This document shows, one piece after another, positions 60,625-64,000 of a DNA stretch of 64,000 nucleotides. The translations under genes and the position numbers were made by a program. The DNA comes from Streptomyces sp. NBRC 109706. GTDB taxonomy: Bacteria; Actinomycetota; Actinomycetes; Streptomycetales; Streptomycetaceae. The DNA is taken from NCBI RefSeq assembly GCF_000974485.1, contig NZ_BBOM01000005.1:434001-498000 (forward strand). Reading direction: 5' to 3'. Every line of letters begins with the position of its first letter. The first letter of the stretch is position 1. The notes under the pieces are model-generated. The model did no database searches. It saw only the letters and a program-made list of their open reading frames with translations, and was not told the DNA's origin.

Positions 60625-61484
60625 GCGCCCACTCCATACCATCGGGCGGCGGTACCGCCACGGGCCTGGGCCAACGCGTCCTCGTCCAGGCCGGCGCGGA
60701 CCAGCAGTTCGGTGAGGTCGGTGAGCGTGCCGAGATAGTCGCGGCGCAGCAGGGAGACCGGCCAGTTGCTGGCGAGCATCAGCCGTTCGGGGCCGAAGTA
60801 CCGTACGGCCTCGGTGACATGGGGCAGCAGCGCGTCGGCGTCCCAGCGTTCCCAGGCGGTGAGCACATCGATGCCGACGGAGACCTTGAGCGCCACCCCA
60901 GGGTGGGCGGCCAGCGCGGCCAGCCGCTCGGACCAGGCACGGCGGTCGCCGCTCTCCACGGGGGGCCGGGCCAGATGGTCGACGACGATCCGCAGTCCGG
61001 GCACCGCCCCGGCCAACGCGGTGACGGCGCGCACCTGTTCGTCGGTGACGGGCACCACGTCCCAGGCCAGGCCGCGTTCGGCCAGCTCCTGGCAGAGGTC
61101 GACGGTGCCGGGTTCGGTGAGCCAGTGCAGCGGATCGCGGGCGACGAGGGTGCGCACCCCGCACAGCGCCTCGGGCGTGAAGCGGCTCAACTCGACGCGG
61201 GCGGCGTCGGGTTGGGCGAGCGGCAGCCAGCCGACCAGGCCGGCGACAAACGGGGCTCGGCGGGCGTAGTCGGCGATCCGGTCGTTCTCCTCGGCGCTGT
61301 CGACGGACTGCACCAGGATGGTGGCGTCGACGCCGGCGGCTTCGAGTTCGGGGCGCAGCTGCTCGGGTTCGAAGTCCCGGGCGATGGCGGCGTGGTGGTG
61401 GGTGCGCCACGGCTGGTCCTGGCGGGAGACCTGCCAGAGGTGGTGGTGGGCGTCGATGACGCCGCCGCCGGTGGAGCTGGGCAT
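60621..61484 (-). CDS. Amidohydrolase-2 lactonase (L-fucono/rhamnono-lactonase-like)
   Basis: A 287-residue metal-dependent hydrolase. It opens VIDAHHHLWQ (the HxH motif), with DHLARPP near 180, LKVSVGID near 214 and ASNWPVSLL near 250, as in sugar-lactone hydrolases that open L-fucono-1,5-lactone and similar. It would supply a sugar acid to the dehydratase step. ATG 61484 has GGAAGG upstream and follows the enoyl-CoA hydratase stop by 2 nt. Confidence 0.85.
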   Translation of the reverse strand: MPSSTGGGVIDAHHHLWQVSRQDQPWRTHHHAAIARDFEPEQLRPELEAAGVDATILVQSVDSAEENDRIADYARRAPFVAGLVGWLPLAQPDAARVELSRFTPEALCGVRTLVARDPLHWLTEPGTVDLCQELAERGLAWDVVPVTDEQVRAVTALAGAVPGLRIVVDHLARPPVESGDRRAWSERLAALAAHPGVALKVSVGIDVLTAWERWDADALLPHVTEAVRYFGPERLMLASNWPVSLLRRDYLGTLTDLTELLVRAGLDEDALAQARGGTAARWYGVGA

Positions 61485-61486
61485 GG

Positions 61487-62287
61487 TCAGCGGCCTTCCC
61501 ATCGGGGGGTGCGGTGGTCGAGGAACGCGGTGACGCCCTCGCGGAAGTCGGCGCTGCCGTAGGCGCGGCGCAGCAGATCGTCGGTGTCGACCCGGGCTGC
61601 GGCCGAACTGAGCCTGCGTTCCGTCTCCTTGAGCGCGGCCAGCGTCAACGGCGCCTGGTTGACGAGGCGTTCCAGGAGGGCGTCCAGCCGCTCGGTCAAC
61701 TCCGCCGGTGCGGCGAGCTGGTGGACGAAGCCGGCGGTGTGCGCGGTGGCGGCGTCCAGGGATTCGGCGGTGAGGAGCAGGGCCATGGTGCGGGCGGTGC
61801 CGAGCCGGTCGGCGAGCCGGGCGACGACGGGCGCCGGCAGGCAGTTGCCGAGGGTGCGGGCGATGGGCGCGCCAAAGGTGGCGTCGGGGGTGGCCAGCAG
61901 CAGATCGCAGGCGGCGGCCAGGGCGAGGCCCCCGCCGAAGGCCGGGCCCTCGACCACGCCGACCAGCGGCGCGCGCAGCGCCAGCAGCCGCGCCAGCACC
62001 CGGCCGACGCGGCGCTCGTAGGCGAGCCCGGCCTCGCCGGCGGCCCCCGGGTCGGTCGGGAAGTCGGCGAAGTGCCGGATGTCGGTGCCGGCGGCGAAGG
62101 CGCGGCCGCCGGCGCCGCGCAGCACCACGACGCGCACCCCGGGCTCGTCGGCGACCTCGCAACCGGCGGCCAGCTGCTCGTACATGGGGAACGTCAGGGC
62201 GTTGCGGCGGCGTTGGTTGTCCAGCAGCAGCTCCACCACGGGGCCCCGGCGGGTGACCTGGACGCGGCCCTCGGCCTCCTGAGTCAT
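61487..62287 (-). CDS. Enoyl-CoA hydratase/isomerase family protein
   Basis: A 266-residue crotonase-fold protein: N-terminal NQRRRNALTFPMYEQL, the oxyanion loops GRAFAAGTDIRHFADFP (about 61-77) and GPAFGGGLALAAACDLLLAT (about 112-131). One of the two catalytic Glu positions is replaced by Pro/Ile in GAPIARTLGNCLP, so it may be a non-hydratase member of the fold. It is coupled with the CoA-transferase by an ATGA overlap. Confidence 0.87.
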   Translation of the reverse strand: MTQEAEGRVQVTRRGPVVELLLDNQRRRNALTFPMYEQLAAGCEVADEPGVRVVVLRGAGGRAFAAGTDIRHFADFPTDPGAAGEAGLAYERRVGRVLARLLALRAPLVGVVEGPAFGGGLALAAACDLLLATPDATFGAPIARTLGNCLPAPVVARLADRLGTARTMALLLTAESLDAATAHTAGFVHQLAAPAELTERLDALLERLVNQAPLTLAALKETERRLSSAAARVDTDDLLRRAYGSADFREGVTAFLDHRTPRWEGR

Positions 62288-63504
62288 GCGGCGTCCCCCC
62301 GTTCTCCGCCCTCGTGGTCCGTGCGGGCCGCGCGGATCTCGGCGAGCACCTGTTCGGTGTGCTCGCCGATCAGCGGCGGGTGGGCGCGGATGTCGGCTGG
62401 GCTGTCGCTGAGGTGCAGCGGTGAGGCGAGCACCCGCACCCGGCCGGCCACCGGATGGTCGATCTCGCGCACCAACTCCCGGGCGGCGACCTGTGGATCC
62501 TGCTCCAGGACCTGGGCGTAGTCCTGGATCGGGCCGGCGGGGACGCCGGCGTCCAGCAGGGTGGTGACCCAGTGGGCGGTGGTGTCGCCGACCAGCCGCT
62601 CCTCCAGCAGGGCGGCGAGTTCGTCGCGGTTGCGCATCCGGTCCATGTTGGTGACGAACCTCGGATCGTCGACCAGCTCCGTCAACTCAAGGGCGGCGCA
62701 GAGGCGTTGCCAGAGCCGCTGGTTGTTGGCGCCGACCGTGAGATAGCCGTCGGCGGTGCGCAGCGCCTGGTAGGGAGCGGACATCCGGTTGGCGGAGCCC
62801 AGCGGTTCCGGCGGGCTGCCGGTGGCCCAGTACTCGGTGGACTCCCAGATGGACATGGCGAGCACGGCCTCGAAGAGGGAGGTCTCGACCCGCTGGCCGC
62901 GTCCGGTGCGCAGCCGGTGCACATAGGCGGCGAGAATGCCGCTGATCAGCAGCATTCCGGCGCCGAGGTCGCCGACCGGAAGGCCGTTCTTGACGGGCCG
63001 GCCGCCGGGTTCGCCGGTGACGCTCATGGCGCCGGCCATACCCTGCGCGATCAGGTCGTAGCCGGGCCGGTCGGCATAGGGTCCGGTGCCGCCGAAGCCG
63101 GAGACGCTGGCGTAGATCAGCCCGGGGTTGAGCGCGGCGAGGGTGTCGTAGTCGGCGCCGAGGCGTTCGGCGACGCCGGGCCGCCAGTTGTGCACCACCA
63201 CGTCGGCGGTGCGCGCCAGCGCGTGCAGGTCGGCGAGGCCCTGCTCGGTCTTGAGGTCGAGCAGCACGCTGCGCTTGTTGCGGTTGAGGGCGAAGAAGGC
63301 GGTGCTGTCCCGGCCCTCGCCGGTCTCGCCCCAGGAGTGCCGGGTCTGGTCGCCGCCGCCCGGGTTCTCGACCTTGATCACATCGGCGCCGAGGTCGGCG
63401 AGGATCATGGTGCAGAACGGTCCGGCCATCACCTGGGTGAGGTCCACCACCCGCATCCCGGCGAGGGCGGCCCGCGGGCTGGGGTCCATAGCGTCATCCG
63501 ACAT
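62284..63504 (-). CDS. Class III CoA-transferase (CaiB/BaiF)
   Basis: A 406-residue CaiB/BaiF CoA-transferase: MRVVDLTQVMAGPFCTMILA opening, the catalytic Asp in GMLLIS/VGDLGAG region (PVGDLGAGMLL), and GGGDQTRHSWG. It moves CoA between carboxylic acids without ATP. ATG 63504 follows AGGAAGAG. It lies 30 nt downstream of the solute-binding protein gene, so transport and activation of the substrate are linked. Confidence 0.9.
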   Translation of the reverse strand: MSDDAMDPSPRAALAGMRVVDLTQVMAGPFCTMILADLGADVIKVENPGGGDQTRHSWGETGEGRDSTAFFALNRNKRSVLLDLKTEQGLADLHALARTADVVVHNWRPGVAERLGADYDTLAALNPGLIYASVSGFGGTGPYADRPGYDLIAQGMAGAMSVTGEPGGRPVKNGLPVGDLGAGMLLISGILAAYVHRLRTGRGQRVETSLFEAVLAMSIWESTEYWATGSPPEPLGSANRMSAPYQALRTADGYLTVGANNQRLWQRLCAALELTELVDDPRFVTNMDRMRNRDELAALLEERLVGDTTAHWVTTLLDAGVPAGPIQDYAQVLEQDPQVAARELVREIDHPVAGRVRVLASPLHLSDSPADIRAHPPLIGEHTEQVLAEIRAARTDHEGGERGDAA

Positions 63505-63534
63505 GGTGTCTCTTCCTGCTCGATGCACGTGGGG

Positions 63535-64000
63535 TCAACGGGCGAGTCCGTCGTTGGCCTCGGCGAAGAACGTGTCCACGGCCTCGGGCACGGTCTGGTC
63601 GCCGAAGGCGACGTCCTGGTAGGCCCGGGTGAACGCGGACTCGAAGACGGCCAGATAGCCCGGCGGGTAGACCACGTTGGGCGGGTCGTCGGCCACGATC
63701 CGCTGATAGAGGGCGAGTTCGCGCTTCTTCAGCTCGGGCAGTTCCGGATCGTCCAACTGGCGTTGCAGCAGGGCGGTGTTGGTGACCGCGCCGTTGTCCG
63801 AGGCATAGGTGTCGCCGCTGCGCGGGTCGTTGGCCCAGAAGTCGATGAACGCGGCGGCGGTGGGCAGGTTGTCGCAGTTGCGGGGGATGGAGAGGCCGGA
63901 GGCGATCAGCACGTTGCCGGATCCGGCGGGCCCGCTGGGCAGCGGCAGGCTGGTCATCCGCTGGTCCTGGCCCTGCCCGTCGAGGGTGCCCTGGATGGGG
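63535..64000 (-). CDS. ABC extracellular solute-binding protein, C-terminal part
   Basis: The last 154 residues of a family 1 solute-binding protein, continuing past the window edge. Visible is SLPLPSGPAGSGNVLIASGL, NLPTAAAFIDFWANDPRSGD and the terminal AYQDVAFGDQTVPEAVDTFF helix, typical of sugar-binding lipoproteins. It begins the catabolic operon seen here and suggests that the substrate is a sugar or sugar acid taken up by an ABC transporter whose other genes lie beyond the edge. Confidence 0.85.
   Translation of the reverse strand, partial: PIQGTLDGQGQDQRMTSLPLPSGPAGSGNVLIASGLSIPRNCDNLPTAAAFIDFWANDPRSGDTYASDNGAVTNTALLQRQLDDPELPELKKRELALYQRIVADDPPNVVYPPGYLAVFESAFTRAYQDVAFGDQTVPEAVDTFFAEANDGLAR

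Overview
The window is chromosomal DNA from a very GC-rich filamentous actinomycete, most likely Streptomyces or a close relative. The signs are third-position G/C in nearly every gene, frequent ATGA stop/start overlaps, GTG and TTG starts, Mca (mycothiol chemistry), GreA, a clpP3/clpP4/popR-type locus, a Tad-like pilus cluster with a WXG100-like neighbour, and a chitinase whose promoter carries a DasR-type (dre) site.

Layout. 1-7749: minus-strand Tad/Flp secretion operon (zinc-ribbon protein, 45-aa coupled micro-protein, CpaB, CpaE, two TadE-like pseudopilins, CpaF, TadB, TadC), then a WXG100-like protein and a partial gene. 8122-9180: secreted GH18 chitinase. 9315-18601: PLP amino-acid deaminase-like enzyme, two PH-domain membrane proteins, TetR regulator, AlaA-type aminotransferase, GTP-PEPCK, MFS exporter. 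18675-23361: DUF255 thioredoxin-fold protein, two secreted protease-like proteins (one metallo, one S1-fold protein lacking Ser and Asp of the triad), a PNPOx-like protein and a DUF4259 protein. 23486-29743: small cluster of an ALAD-like protein with lost active-site residues, MFS exporter, GT2 and GT1 glycosyltransferases, and a divergent MFS. 29751-44936: housekeeping and conserved actinomycete genes (Mrr-like nuclease, GreA, DUF4307, Mca, STAND/TPR ATPase, DrrAB-type ABC exporter, IlvA, MarR, MetB, conserved hypothetical, MsrA).

44937-51540 is an accessory stretch. GC drops at its two intact membrane-protein genes, and between and beyond them lie at least five broken genes: a phosphotransferase with several frameshifts, an XRE/TPR C-terminus, a DUF7848 gene and a 105-codon gene each with one in-frame stop, and a UTRA-domain remnant with antitoxin-like and recombinase-like scraps. 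A second, active-site-altered MsrA follows.

52412-55036 is clpP3-clpP4 (the second subunit has Gly in place of the catalytic His), a block of roughly 59-bp intergenic repeats, and a popR-like regulator ending in LAA. 55189-57638 holds an AA10 LPMO with a CebR-like palindrome and a Tat-exported PhoD. 57945-64000 is one tightly packed minus-strand catabolic operon: ABC solute-binding protein, class III CoA-transferase, enoyl-CoA hydratase, amidohydrolase, gamma-carbonic-anhydrase-like protein, XylX-type 2-keto-3-deoxy-acid dehydratase and D-2-hydroxyacid dehydrogenase.

The best candidates for undescribed biology are the degenerate-ALAD/two-glycosyltransferase/exporter cluster, the pseudo-streptogrisin beside a metzincin-like protease, the altered MsrA paralogue, and the mixed sugar-acid plus CoA catabolic operon. 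All functions are read from sequence motifs and remembered family sequences; no searches were run.
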